Source: Streptomyces sp. NBC_00236 (GTDB lineage Bacteria; Actinomycetota; Actinomycetes; Streptomycetales; Streptomycetaceae). Taken from it: DNA of 64,000 bases. The number at the start of each line of letters is the position of its first letter. Position 1 is the stretch's first letter. The position numbers and the translations under genes are program-made. Below are positions 16,517 to 24,588 of the stretch, piece by piece. The stretch spans positions 6,882,001 through 6,946,000 of the forward strand of contig NZ_CP108100.1 in the NCBI RefSeq assembly GCF_036195045.1, read 5' to 3'. The notes below the pieces were generated by a model. It saw only the letters and a list, made by a program, of their open reading frames with translations. It was not told where the DNA came from and did no database searches.

Positions 16517-16541
16517 TCGGTTGACGATGTCCGTCAACCGA
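16517..16541. promoter_or_regulatory. Operator palindrome between ArsR/DUF5937 and MFS genes
   Basis: Perfect 10-bp arms TCGGTTGACG (16517-16526) and CGTCAACCGA (16532-16541) with spacer ATGTC, in the 100-bp divergent promoter region. The arms each contain a TTGAC or GTCAA promoter-like element, so binding would block both directions. It is probably the target of the adjacent ArsR-type protein. Confidence 0.75.
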
Positions 16542-16579
16542 CGGGCCCGGTCAGGAGGTTCGAACCGACCGTTGACGCC

Positions 16580-17851
16580 ATGGCAACCACCACCAAGCTC
16601 CAGCCGCGCGCTCTCGTCCGGGCCTCCGGAGGCCCCCGCTATGCCGTCGCCCTGGCGGTGGACGCGCTGGGCACCGGTCTGCTGCGGCCCTTTCTGCTGC
16701 TCTACGGGGTCACCGTGCTGAGGCTGTCCGCGCCCGCCACCGGCATCGCCATGACGATCGGCGTCGTCGTGGGCCTGGTGTGCATGCCCGTGGTCGGCCG
16801 CTGGCTGGACCGGGGCGCGCGCAGCACGGTCGTGGCAGCGTCGATGCTCGTGCGGGTGCTGGGTGTGGCGCTGCTGCTGGCCACTCCGGCGGGAGACGCC
16901 CGGCTCTTCGCGACGGCGGCGCTCTTCCTCGGCATCGGCAACCAGGCGTGGCCGGCCGCCCACGCGGCTCTCGTCGCCACGGTCGCCCACGGCCGGGAAC
17001 GCGACGCCGCGCTCGCGGGAGGCCGCGCCCTGCGCAACGCCGGCCTGGGCGTGGGGGCGCTTCTCGCCACCGCATGCCTGGCGGGCGGCACCACCGCCTT
17101 GCGGGCGCTGGCAGTCGTCACGGGGCTCGCCTATCTCGCTGCGGCGGCCCTGGCGTGGTCCGTCCATGTGCACGCCCGCCCGTCCGCTTCCCCGGTCGAG
17201 GAGGGGCGCGACGGGCCGCCGCCCCGCATGCGCGTCCTGCTGGCCGCCAACGTGATCTACGTCTTCTGCCTCAACGTCCCCGAAATCGCCCTGCCCCTGG
17301 TCCTGGTGACCCAGTTGCACGCGTCCCCCGTGTGGTCGGCGGCCATCTTCGTGGCGAACACGGTGCTCGTGGTCACCCTGCAGATTCCGGTCACCGTCCT
17401 GCTGTCCCGCTTCCCCCGCCGAGCGGTGCTGGTCCTGGCCGGCGCGGTCCTGACCGTGTCCTACCTCGGCTTCCTCGCGGCCACCTCACTGGGACCCGGC
17501 TGGGGTGCCGCGGCCGTCGCCGCGGTCTCCGTGGTCTGCACCATCGGCGAGATCATCTACGCCGGCAGCGCCACCGCACTCGTCACGGCCCTCGCCCCGG
17601 CCCACGTCCTGGGACGCACCCTCGCGCGCTTCCAGTTCTCCACGGGCCTCGGCCTCGCCGTGTCCCCGGCCGTCATCACCACGCTCGCACCCCACGGCCC
17701 GGCCGCCCTCTGGGGCAGCCTCGCCGCCGCGACGCTTCTCTCCGCGTCCGCCGTGGCCGCCGAGAAGGACCAACGGCCGACGCCGGGCGTGCGCAGTCCG
17801 ATGCAGTCGGCAACCGCCCACGACGACGGCTACGACTGCAAACGAGCCTGA
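16580..17851 (+). CDS. MFS transporter, probable efflux pump
   Basis: 423 residues with about 12 predicted membrane helices and the MFS loop 2-3 signature region GRWLDRGARSTVV. The first helix begins at YAVALAVDALGTGLLRPF. ATG at 16580 starts MATTTKLQPRALVR; the frame extends upstream to 16460 but that would cover the operator. A role in drug or metabolite export is inferred from the divergent repressor and shared operator; the substrate cannot be read from the sequence. Confidence 0.8.
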   Translation: MATTTKLQPRALVRASGGPRYAVALAVDALGTGLLRPFLLLYGVTVLRLSAPATGIAMTIGVVVGLVCMPVVGRWLDRGARSTVVAASMLVRVLGVALLLATPAGDARLFATAALFLGIGNQAWPAAHAALVATVAHGRERDAALAGGRALRNAGLGVGALLATACLAGGTTALRALAVVTGLAYLAAAALAWSVHVHARPSASPVEEGRDGPPPRMRVLLAANVIYVFCLNVPEIALPLVLVTQLHASPVWSAAIFVANTVLVVTLQIPVTVLLSRFPRRAVLVLAGAVLTVSYLGFLAATSLGPGWGAAAVAAVSVVCTIGEIIYAGSATALVTALAPAHVLGRTLARFQFSTGLGLAVSPAVITTLAPHGPAALWGSLAAATLLSASAVAAEKDQRPTPGVRSPMQSATAHDDGYDCKRA

Positions 17852-17994
17852 GATCCGCATGGCACCCACGGCGGAGTTGCCGGGAACACCCTCCCTGTGA
17901 AGCTTCGGCAAGCGTGACAGCCCGTAGGCGGGGCATGCATGGAGTGAGCACCTTCGAGAACAGGGGGCGATTCACTGTGTGGGCGGGGGAAACG

Positions 17995-18384
17995 ATGGAG
18001 CGTCAGGAACTGGCCCGGCTGCATCGCAGAGTCGGCCGCGCCGATGTGGCGGCCGTATCCGAAGTGCGGGGCGCGGTACGGGATTTACTGCGGTATCGAT
18101 GGGAGGAGGAGCCCGCGCAGGTGGCCGAGCTGCTGCTCAGCGAGCTGGTGACCAACGCGCTGGTCCACACGGACGACGGAGCGGTCGTCGCCGTGAGCGT
18201 GGCACCGCAGAGGCTGCGCGTGGAGGTACGGGACTTCGTCCCGGACATGCCCGTGTCGCACGTACCGGACGCCGACGACGGTACGCACGGCAGGGGACTC
18301 GTCCTGGTGGAGAGCCTCGCGGACTCCTGGGGGATCAGCTCCCATCCCCTGGGCAAAGTGGTCTGGTTCGAACTGGACGGCTAG
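17995..18384 (+). CDS. HATPase-domain (anti-sigma-factor-type) ATP-binding protein
   Basis: 129 residues of the GHKL/RsbW-like HATPase_c_2 class that is abundant in Streptomyces. It has an N-box ELLLSELVTNALVHTDDG, a DxP-type segment VRDFVPDMP and a G-box GTHGRGLVLVESLAD. Such proteins are serine kinases or antagonists of sigma factors or of anti-anti-sigma proteins; the partner is not encoded nearby. ATG at 17995 follows GGGGGAAA at a good distance. A longer form from ATG 17935 is possible. It is probably monocistronic, closed by a strong terminator. Confidence 0.8.
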   Translation: MERQELARLHRRVGRADVAAVSEVRGAVRDLLRYRWEEEPAQVAELLLSELVTNALVHTDDGAVVAVSVAPQRLRVEVRDFVPDMPVSHVPDADDGTHGRGLVLVESLADSWGISSHPLGKVVWFELDG

Positions 18385-18437
18385 GGTCTTCCGTTCGCGT
18401 CAGGCCGGACCCGCGAGCCCGGCATGACCCGAACGAG

Positions 18438-18473
18438 ACGGCCCTGACGATCCGCGGGGATCGTCAGGGCCGT
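18438..18473. terminator. Bidirectional terminator
   Basis: Perfect 16-bp stem ACGGCCCTGACGATCC (18438-18453) with its complement (18458-18473) around a 4-nt loop, between the HATPase gene and the convergent DUF2637 gene. Confidence 0.9.
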
Positions 18474-18499
18474 GTCCTGCACGTCCGCCTGGCGCCGCA

Positions 18500-19579
18500 T
18501 CAGCCGAACTGCTGCTCCAGATCCTTCAGCTTCTGCTCCAGCGAGTCGAGCCGGGGCAGCGCCTGGGTGTCGTCCTCGACGGTGAGGTCGACGGTTCTCG
18601 GATCAGTCGCGTTCAGCTCCGGTACGTCCCTGGATTTCGGGCCGTTCACGGCTTGCAGGGATGGCCGGGGTCGCAGGGGCAGCTGACCCGGCTCCGATAT
18701 GGCGGGCTCCGCGACGGACTGCGCGGAGCCCGTCGCGGGGGCGATGGCCTGGACGTCGACCTGGGCGCCGCCCCGGCCGACCCGTCCCCAGGCCCGGTTC
18801 TGCCGGTTCAGGGCCTTGATCTGCGCCCGGTCCAGCTTCTCCTGGTCCCTCCTGCGGAGACGGTTCTGCTCCTTCTCCCGGCGGTCCTCGCGTACCTCGT
18901 CGACCGCTTCGTCCAGCGTGCGTACGCCTTCGAGCAGCATCAGCGACCAGGCGCCGAAGGTCTCCCGGGGCGCGCGCAGCCACCGTACGATCCGGATCTG
19001 CGGCAGCGGGCGGGGCACGAGGCCCTGCTCGCGCAGCGCGGCCACCCGGGTCTGCTTCAGCGCCCGGTCGAAGAGCACGGCCGCCGAGAGCGACATCCCC
19101 GCGAAGAAGTGCGGCGCACCCGCGTGGTCCAGCCCGCGGGGTGCGTGCACCCAGTTGAACCAGGCGGCGGCACCGGCGAAGGTCCACACCAGCAACCGTG
19201 AGCCGAGCGCCGCGTCGCCGTGGCTGGCCTCGCGTACGGCGAGCACGGAGCAGAACATCGCCGCCCCGTCGAGGCCGAACGGCACCAGGTACTCCCAGCC
19301 GCCGGAGAGGCCGAGGTTCTGTGTGCCGAAGCCGACGAGTCCGTGGAAGGAGAGCGCGGCGGCGACCGCCGCGCAGCAGAACAGCAGTACGTACGAAGCG
19401 GTGGCGTAGAGCGCTTCCTTGCGTCTGCGCCGTTCCTCGCTGCGTTCCCAGGAGTCTTCGGCCGCGGATGTGTCAGAGGCGCGCTTGCCGCGCGCGACCA
19501 CCGCCACCGCCGCCATGACCCCCGCCAGCAGCACGGCAGCCGGAAGCAGCCAGTCAAGCGATATGTCGGTCAGTCTCAT
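18500..19579 (-). CDS. DUF2637 (SpdB-like) integral membrane protein
   Basis: 359 residues. The N-terminal half has membrane segments at ~12-30, ~60-80 and further helices to ~165 with a WEYLVPFGLDG loop typical of DUF2637. The C-terminal half is soluble and charged, with a coiled-coil-like stretch EDRREKEQNRLRRRDQEKLD, and ends in a short heptad helix (LDSLEQKLKDLEQQFG). DUF2637 proteins occur as spread (Spd) proteins of Streptomyces conjugative elements and as stand-alone chromosomal genes. No tra, rep or int gene is near, so a chromosomal cell-envelope role is more likely. Its precise function is unknown. Confidence 0.75.
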   Translation of the reverse strand: MRLTDISLDWLLPAAVLLAGVMAAVAVVARGKRASDTSAAEDSWERSEERRRRKEALYATASYVLLFCCAAVAAALSFHGLVGFGTQNLGLSGGWEYLVPFGLDGAAMFCSVLAVREASHGDAALGSRLLVWTFAGAAAWFNWVHAPRGLDHAGAPHFFAGMSLSAAVLFDRALKQTRVAALREQGLVPRPLPQIRIVRWLRAPRETFGAWSLMLLEGVRTLDEAVDEVREDRREKEQNRLRRRDQEKLDRAQIKALNRQNRAWGRVGRGGAQVDVQAIAPATGSAQSVAEPAISEPGQLPLRPRPSLQAVNGPKSRDVPELNATDPRTVDLTVEDDTQALPRLDSLEQKLKDLEQQFG

Positions 19580-19805
19580 GCGCGGTCCCTTGCGTTGCGA
19601 TAGGGCGTTTCGGCCGCCATCGTGCCGGGGATTTCCTCGCGTTCAGGTGGTTTCGGGGCAAGAGAACGCCAATGGGGTGGCGGAGTCGACGGATTACCGC
19701 GATCTGGTCGAATGCCCGTATGCCGCAGACGAGTTGTGTTCGATTCGCGCCACCCTTGCGGGCGGTGTGGATCAGGAGCCGTCCGGCGCCGATCCACCGC
19801 ATGGA

Positions 19806-20654
19806 TCAGGGGGCGGGCGTCAGCTTCCGCACGCGGTCCGCATCGCAGGTGCGCGGGCAGGTGACACAGGTGTCCTCCGGCCGCAGTGTGTAGAACATGC
19901 AGCAGCTCGCCCGGTCCCGGGTGGGCAGCGACTCGCCGTTCGGTCCGGTCAGCTCACGGAAGCCGGCGGTGCCGACGTACGGCTTCGTGGTGCCCGGCAG
20001 GAGCGCCTCCAGTTCGGCCATCGCCCGCCGCTCCTCACCGAGGAGATGGGCGATGTACCAGAGGCCCTCGACGATCTCGTCGGTGGCCATGCCCCACAGG
20101 GCCCGCCTGCCGCGCCGCATCCGCGGGCCGAAGCCGTCGAGCACCGGGCCGATGTGTTCGGCGACGGAGGCGAGCACCTCGGCGCGCAGCGCGGCCTCGT
20201 CCGCCACCACGCGCGCGCCGGGCAGCTCCGCAGCCGGATCACCGGGCAGGCAGGCGAATTCCCGCACCCGTACGGTCAGATGGCCCAGCGCCCGCTGGAA
20301 GGCGACGTCCTCGACCGGGATCCTGGGTACCCGCCGGTGCAGGAACCACGGCACCGTCACGAGCAGACAGGCCGGCCAGGCGTACCGGTGCAGTCCGAAG
20401 CCGGCGATCACATCGGGCCGGGCCGGCTGCCCGTAGTCCCGCAGCACCTGCGCCTCGTCCCAGGCGAGGAAGGCGTCGAGTCCGCCTCCCCCGGCCGCGA
20501 GCTCGTGGGCGCCCACCCAGCCGGCACCGCCGGGGGCCGGCTCGCCGTCGTCGAGCGCCTCGGCGCGCAGCCCGGGAAAGACCTCGGCAAGACGCGCGTA
20601 CGCGCCCGTGACCGCCGAGGCCGTCGTGCCCGGAAGGAGCGTGGGAAGGGTCAT
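19806..20654 (-). CDS. fhuF: FhuF-like [2Fe-2S] ferric-siderophore reductase
   Basis: 282 residues. The C-terminal cluster motif CC-x10-C-x2-C is intact in CCMFYTLRPEDTCVTC, the hallmark of FhuF, which reduces ferric siderophores in the cytosol to release iron. The middle contains the FhuF domain (ACLLVTVPWFLHRRVPRI). ATG at 20654 was used. An iron box overlaps the promoter region 28 bp upstream, so expression should rise under iron limitation. No siderophore transport genes are next to it. Confidence 0.85.
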   Translation of the reverse strand: MTLPTLLPGTTASAVTGAYARLAEVFPGLRAEALDDGEPAPGGAGWVGAHELAAGGGGLDAFLAWDEAQVLRDYGQPARPDVIAGFGLHRYAWPACLLVTVPWFLHRRVPRIPVEDVAFQRALGHLTVRVREFACLPGDPAAELPGARVVADEAALRAEVLASVAEHIGPVLDGFGPRMRRGRRALWGMATDEIVEGLWYIAHLLGEERRAMAELEALLPGTTKPYVGTAGFRELTGPNGESLPTRDRASCCMFYTLRPEDTCVTCPRTCDADRVRKLTPAP

Positions 20655-20681
20655 GCAGGGACCACCGAATCGCGATCGTTT

Positions 20682-20700
20682 GCAGGTTAGCCTTACCTTA
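20682..20700 (-). promoter_or_regulatory. DmdR/IdeR-type iron box
   Basis: Read on the minus strand, the 19-bp site TAAGGTAAGGCTAACCTGC matches the Streptomyces DmdR1 consensus TTAGGTTAGGCTAACCTAA at 15 of 19 positions. It precedes the fhuF-like gene and lies in the divergent promoter region shared with the GntR gene. Confidence 0.85.
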
Positions 20701-20800
20701 CCCGACGCGATCGATGTTTGAACTGCAGCCTCCTCCGCCTATCGTGCACAGGAGGCGCCGAGCACGCGAGCCGCGCCCGTGACCGGCCGAGGGGGTATCC

Positions 20801-21562
20801 GTGGAGCAGGGCAGAGCCCGTGACGACGTGTGGGCGCCGCATGCGTCCGCCGCGGCCGCGTCCACCTCCTCGTCGCTCCGGGTGCCCGAGCAGGCCCGCG
20901 GCGAGCACACCCACGGCGAGGCGCCCGTTCCCAGGGCCGCGGTGCGGCGGCACTCCGTACGCGGTCAGATCCTGGACGCCCTGCGCGCCGCCCTCGTCGA
21001 CGGCGAGCTGGTCCCCGGGCAGGTCTACTCCGCCCCGGCGCTCGGCGCCCGCTTCGGGGTCTCGGCCACTCCCGTGCGCGAGGCCATGCAGCAACTGGCC
21101 GTGGAAGGGGCCGTCGAGGTGGTGCCGAACCGCGGCTTCCGGGTCGCGGAGCGCGGGCCGGGCGAGCTGGCCGAGCTGGCCGAGGTGCGGGCACTGCTCG
21201 AAGTCCCCGTCATGCTGCGGCTCGCCCGCACCGTCCCGCCGGCGGGCTGGTGCGCCCTGCGCCCGCTGGCCGACGCCACGGTCGCGGCGGCGGCCGTCGG
21301 TGACCGGGCGAGCTACGCGGAGGCCGACCGGGCCTTCCACGGAGCGGTGCTGACGCTGGCGGGCAACGCCCAGCTGGTGATCGTGGCCGACGAGCTGCAC
21401 CGCCGCTCCCAGTGGCCCCTGGAGGGCAACCCCGTCACCCGCCGGGCCGACCTGCTGGCGGACGCGGCCGAACACACGGCCCTGCTGGACGCGCTGATCG
21501 CCCAGGACCTGGCCGTCGTGCAGTCACTCGTACGGGAGCACTTCGCGGGCTCCGACGGCTGA
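20801..21562 (+). CDS. GntR-family (FCD) transcriptional regulator
   Basis: 253 residues: a ~45-residue Ala/Ser-rich extension, then a winged helix containing SAPALGARFGVSATPVREAM and an FCD ligand domain with the D-x3-H pair in ADRAFHGAVLTLAGN. The GTG at 20801 follows GAGGGGG (20789-20795). A promoter-like TTGAAC (20718-20723) and TATCGT (20740-20745) with 16-bp spacing lie upstream. It is a paralogue of the probable hydroxyproline regulator at 9440, nearly identical in the recognition helix, so the two may read related operators. Its target genes are not evident. Confidence 0.85.
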   Translation: MEQGRARDDVWAPHASAAAASTSSSLRVPEQARGEHTHGEAPVPRAAVRRHSVRGQILDALRAALVDGELVPGQVYSAPALGARFGVSATPVREAMQQLAVEGAVEVVPNRGFRVAERGPGELAELAEVRALLEVPVMLRLARTVPPAGWCALRPLADATVAAAAVGDRASYAEADRAFHGAVLTLAGNAQLVIVADELHRRSQWPLEGNPVTRRADLLADAAEHTALLDALIAQDLAVVQSLVREHFAGSDG

Positions 21563-21590
21563 GCCCGCCCCCACGGCCGATCAGGGACCC

Positions 21591-21617
21591 GGTCCGGGGC
21601 ATGCGCATCCCCGGACC
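21591..21617. terminator. Bidirectional terminator
   Basis: Perfect 9-bp arms GGTCCGGGG (21591-21599) and CCCCGGACC (21609-21617) with a 9-nt loop, between the GntR gene and the convergent repeat-helical protein gene. Confidence 0.75.
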
Positions 21618-21626
21618 CTCCCGTCG

Positions 21627-22412
21627 TCAGTTCGCCTCGGCCGTTTCCGGACCCGGCGGATCCAGATGCGGCGCCAGCCAGGTCGGCACGCCGCCCAGCA
21701 GCCGGAACAGCCGGCCCGCCTCGGCGCGCAGCCTGGTGGCCGCCTCCGGCTCCGGCTCGGCGTCCGCCATCGCGATGAGCGCCGGGGCCGTACCGACCAG
21801 ATACCCCAGCTCCTCCCTTATCCGCAGGGACTCCGAGAAGCCGTGCCTGGCCTCGGCCAGCTCGCCCTCGCGCAGGGCGATCAGGGCCAGATGGCGCCAG
21901 GTGGACGAGAGCAGCAGCGCGTCCCCCTGCGCGGTGGCACCCGCGTGGGCCCTGCGGTACGCGGCGCGGGCGGCCTGGGGCGAGTCGGCGATGTTCTGCG
22001 CGATCAGGCCCCGCCGGAAGTCGAGCAGGGGGCGGCCCGCGGCTGCCGGGGCCAGGAGCGCCGCGGCCCGGCTCAGCGCCACCCGCGCCTCGTCGGCCCG
22101 GTCCCGCACGCCGAGCAGGGTCGAGGCGTAGGCGAGATAGCCGCGCTCACAGGCGGCGGCCCCCCGTTCGGCGTCGTCCTGGGCCATGGCCTCGGAGATG
22201 CGCAGCGCGTCCTCCGCCTCGGTCCAGCCCTGTCCGGTGTAGAGACACCGTTCGGTCAGCAGCGCCGTGCGCTGGAGCGCCGCGGCCGGGTCGGTGGCGG
22301 CGTCGTGTTCGAGCAGTGCCGCGGCGTCCGTCCAGCAGGCGCGTGACCGCAGCCGCCATACCGCTGTCTGGAGCGGCGGATCGTCATCAGCTGTCGTTCC
22401 GGAACCAGACAT
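21627..22412 (-). CDS. TPR-like helical repeat protein of unknown function
   Basis: About 261 residues, Ala-rich and almost wholly helical. Successive helix pairs such as RTALLTERCLYTGQGWTEAE, then GRPLLDFRRGLIAQNIADSP and STWRHLALIALREGELAEAR, look like tetratricopeptide repeats. No catalytic motif is seen. The ATG at 22412 gives MSGSGTTADDD; a GTG five codons upstream behind GAGGG, and an ATG at 22523, are alternatives. It lies upstream-adjacent to pucR on the same strand but 195 bp away. The family probably mediates protein contacts; no more can be said. Confidence 0.6.
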   Translation of the reverse strand: MSGSGTTADDDPPLQTAVWRLRSRACWTDAAALLEHDAATDPAAALQRTALLTERCLYTGQGWTEAEDALRISEAMAQDDAERGAAACERGYLAYASTLLGVRDRADEARVALSRAAALLAPAAAGRPLLDFRRGLIAQNIADSPQAARAAYRRAHAGATAQGDALLLSSTWRHLALIALREGELAEARHGFSESLRIREELGYLVGTAPALIAMADAEPEPEAATRLRAEAGRLFRLLGGVPTWLAPHLDPPGPETAEAN

Positions 22413-22607
22413 GGCGGTATCCGCCACATTGCCCTCCCCGAGCGCGCCATCGAGCTGTGGAGAGCGTCCGGCCCAGGGGGCCGGATGCTCTGAGTCTGGC
22501 CGCATCACAGCACGGAATGGCACGCCGGGCCAAGAGGTCGAGGCAATGTCAGGTGAAACTTTTCACAATCGGCGGGACCCCGCGGGAGCCACCGTGGCCC
22601 CCGGAAT

Positions 22608-24332
22608 TCAGCTCATGCGCAGGGCGAGGAAGAAATCGAGCTTGTCCTCGAGCCGCGAAAGGTCACGCCCCGTCAACTGCTCGATACGCCCGACGCGGTA
22701 GCGCAGCGTGTTGACGTGGAGGTGCAGCCGGGCCGCGCAGCGGGTCCACGAACCGTCGCAGTCCAGGAACGCCTCCAAGGTGGGGATCAGTTCCGCGCGG
22801 TGCCGCCGGTCGTATTCGCGCAGCGGGTCGAGCAGCCGTGCGGTGAACGCGCGACGGACGTCGTCGGGCACGAACGGCAGCAGCAGCACGTGCGAGGCCA
22901 GCTCGTGATGGCCGGCCGCGCAGACCCGTCCCGGCCGGGCCGCAGCCACCCGGCGGGCGTGCCGGGCCTCCTCCAGGGCGCCGCGCAGCCCCTCCGGGGA
23001 GTGCACCGAGGCGCTGACACCCAGTGTCAGGCGGCCGTCGTCGGCGAGGCCCGCGGAAAGCGGCGCGCGCACGGTGGCCAGCAGGGCGTCGGCGTGCAGC
23101 GCGGGGTCCTGTGGCGGGCTCTCCCCGTCCGCGGCCCCGTCCGCCTCCGGCCGGGCGTCGGACAGGGCGGGCAGCGGTACGAGCGCGATGGCCTCGTCAC
23201 CCGTGTGGGCGACCGCGATCCGGTCCGCCGAATCCGGCCCGGTCACCGCCGGGTCGACCAGGATCTCCTCCAGCAGCGCCTGGGCGACCGGGCCGCCCGC
23301 GATCCCGGAGCCCGTACCGCCTGGCGCTTCCGCCGCGTCCCACTCGACCCGGGCCACCACCACCTGCCAGTGCGGTGCGGTGCCGACGCCGGGCAGCAGG
23401 ACCGGGGCGGCCACCCGCAGCCTGGCGGCGATCTCGGCGGGCGGGGCGCCCGCCTGGACGAGTTCCAGAACCTCCTGGGCGAGCCTGCGGCGCACCGTAC
23501 GGGCTGCGTCGCGCCGGTCCCGTTCCACCGCGATCAGCTGGGTGACGCCCTGGAGCAGGTCGAGCCGGGCGGCCGGCCAGTCGCCCGCATCGGCCTCGAC
23601 GGCCAGCAGCCAGTCGGAGAGTACCGACTCCCGCACATCGCGGGAGGCCGGCACGGCGCCCCGGCCGTTGTTGCGGATCGGGAAGAGCGAATACGTCACC
23701 CCGTCGACGGTGACCCGGTGCGGGGCACGCCGGCCGGAGCGCACCGCGGCCAGATGCAGCCCGGCCAGCTCCGTACCGGCAGGGCCGGAGAGCGGCGCGC
23801 CCGCGCCCGCGATCTGCCGGCCGGTGGGCGAGAGTACCCAGGCGTGCAGGTCGAGGTCGGAGCCGAGCAGATCGAGGACCACCTCGGGGCCACCGCCCGC
23901 GGGACCCGAGGTCATCAGCCTGCGGTGGCGGTCCACCACCGCGGCCAGGTCACCCGCCCGCTCGCCGGACACCTGGCGGACCACATGCTCGGTGATCGTT
24001 GCGAACGCGACGGTCTCATGCACGGCGAAGAGCGGCAGCCGGTGGTGGCGGCACGCCTCGACCAGATCGTCCGGGATGGCACCGAGCTCCGCCTCGCCCG
24101 CCGCGAGCCCGGCGACCCCGGCCCCCGACAGGATCCGTACGAACGGCTCCGAGTCCTTCGCGTCCCGGTGCCAGGCCAGCCCGGTCAGCACCAGCTCGCC
24201 GCCCGTGAGGTAGCGACTGGGGTCCTTCAGGTCCGTGGTCATCACGCCGCGGACCGACCGGTCCAGCTCCTCGTCGCCGCCGAGCAGCCGCAGGCCCAGC
24301 GCGTCGGTCTCCAGCAGTGCGCGCAGCCGCAT
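22608..24332 (-). CDS. pucR: PucR-family transcriptional regulator
   Basis: 574 residues: an N-terminal PucR ligand-type domain (~1-125), a middle GGDEF-like/CdaR region (~290-450) and the C-terminal HTH_30 (RLHLHVNTLRYRVGRIEQLTG) near 525-545. PucR-type proteins control purine catabolism and related nitrogen scavenging. It is divergent from the xanthine dehydrogenase genes with 256 bp between, which supports that role here. The ATG at 24332 gives MRLRALLETDALGLRLL, the normal start of the domain. Confidence 0.87.
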   Translation of the reverse strand: MRLRALLETDALGLRLLGGDEELDRSVRGVMTTDLKDPSRYLTGGELVLTGLAWHRDAKDSEPFVRILSGAGVAGLAAGEAELGAIPDDLVEACRHHRLPLFAVHETVAFATITEHVVRQVSGERAGDLAAVVDRHRRLMTSGPAGGGPEVVLDLLGSDLDLHAWVLSPTGRQIAGAGAPLSGPAGTELAGLHLAAVRSGRRAPHRVTVDGVTYSLFPIRNNGRGAVPASRDVRESVLSDWLLAVEADAGDWPAARLDLLQGVTQLIAVERDRRDAARTVRRRLAQEVLELVQAGAPPAEIAARLRVAAPVLLPGVGTAPHWQVVVARVEWDAAEAPGGTGSGIAGGPVAQALLEEILVDPAVTGPDSADRIAVAHTGDEAIALVPLPALSDARPEADGAADGESPPQDPALHADALLATVRAPLSAGLADDGRLTLGVSASVHSPEGLRGALEEARHARRVAAARPGRVCAAGHHELASHVLLLPFVPDDVRRAFTARLLDPLREYDRRHRAELIPTLEAFLDCDGSWTRCAARLHLHVNTLRYRVGRIEQLTGRDLSRLEDKLDFFLALRMS

Positions 24333-24381
24333 CTCGTCGCCGCCGTTCTCATTCGTTGGTGCGGGTGAAAACTGGGTATTG

Positions 24382-24528
24382 CGGTGAGGTCACCGATCCC
24401 CGCCATTCGTTCGAATCTACAAGACGAGCGAGGAGACCAGCCAACTCCTTCATGGTTTCGGTGACTGCACCAGGTGGAGCAGGGCTTGTGTACTGAGTCA
24501 CACACCGCGTGAACAAGACATGAACAAG
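24382..24528. promoter_or_regulatory. Divergent pucR/xdh control region: candidate operators
   Basis: The 256-bp divergent region holds a small palindrome CGGTGA-gg-TCACCG (24382-24395) and a direct repeat TGAACAAG at 24510-24517 and 24521-24528 (11-bp period, same helical face) about 60 bp upstream of the first xanthine dehydrogenase gene. Either could be a PucR site; this is inference from position only. Confidence 0.35.
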
Positions 24529-24588
24529 TCGAGGGCCGGCCGTCTCCTGCCCCAGCGAACAACCCGATTGAGAAGAAGAGAGCCACTC

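Noticed and set aside
18500..19579. DUF2637 gene as evidence for an integrated conjugative element
   Set aside because: No tra, rep, integrase or excisionase gene and no direct-repeat attachment sites around; such genes also occur as ordinary chromosomal genes.
24520..24588. Upstream ATG (24520) as start of the xanthine dehydrogenase FAD subunit
   Set aside because: It adds 23 Arg-rich residues before the conserved MDFLRPASWEEA start and has no ribosome site, unlike ATG 24589.
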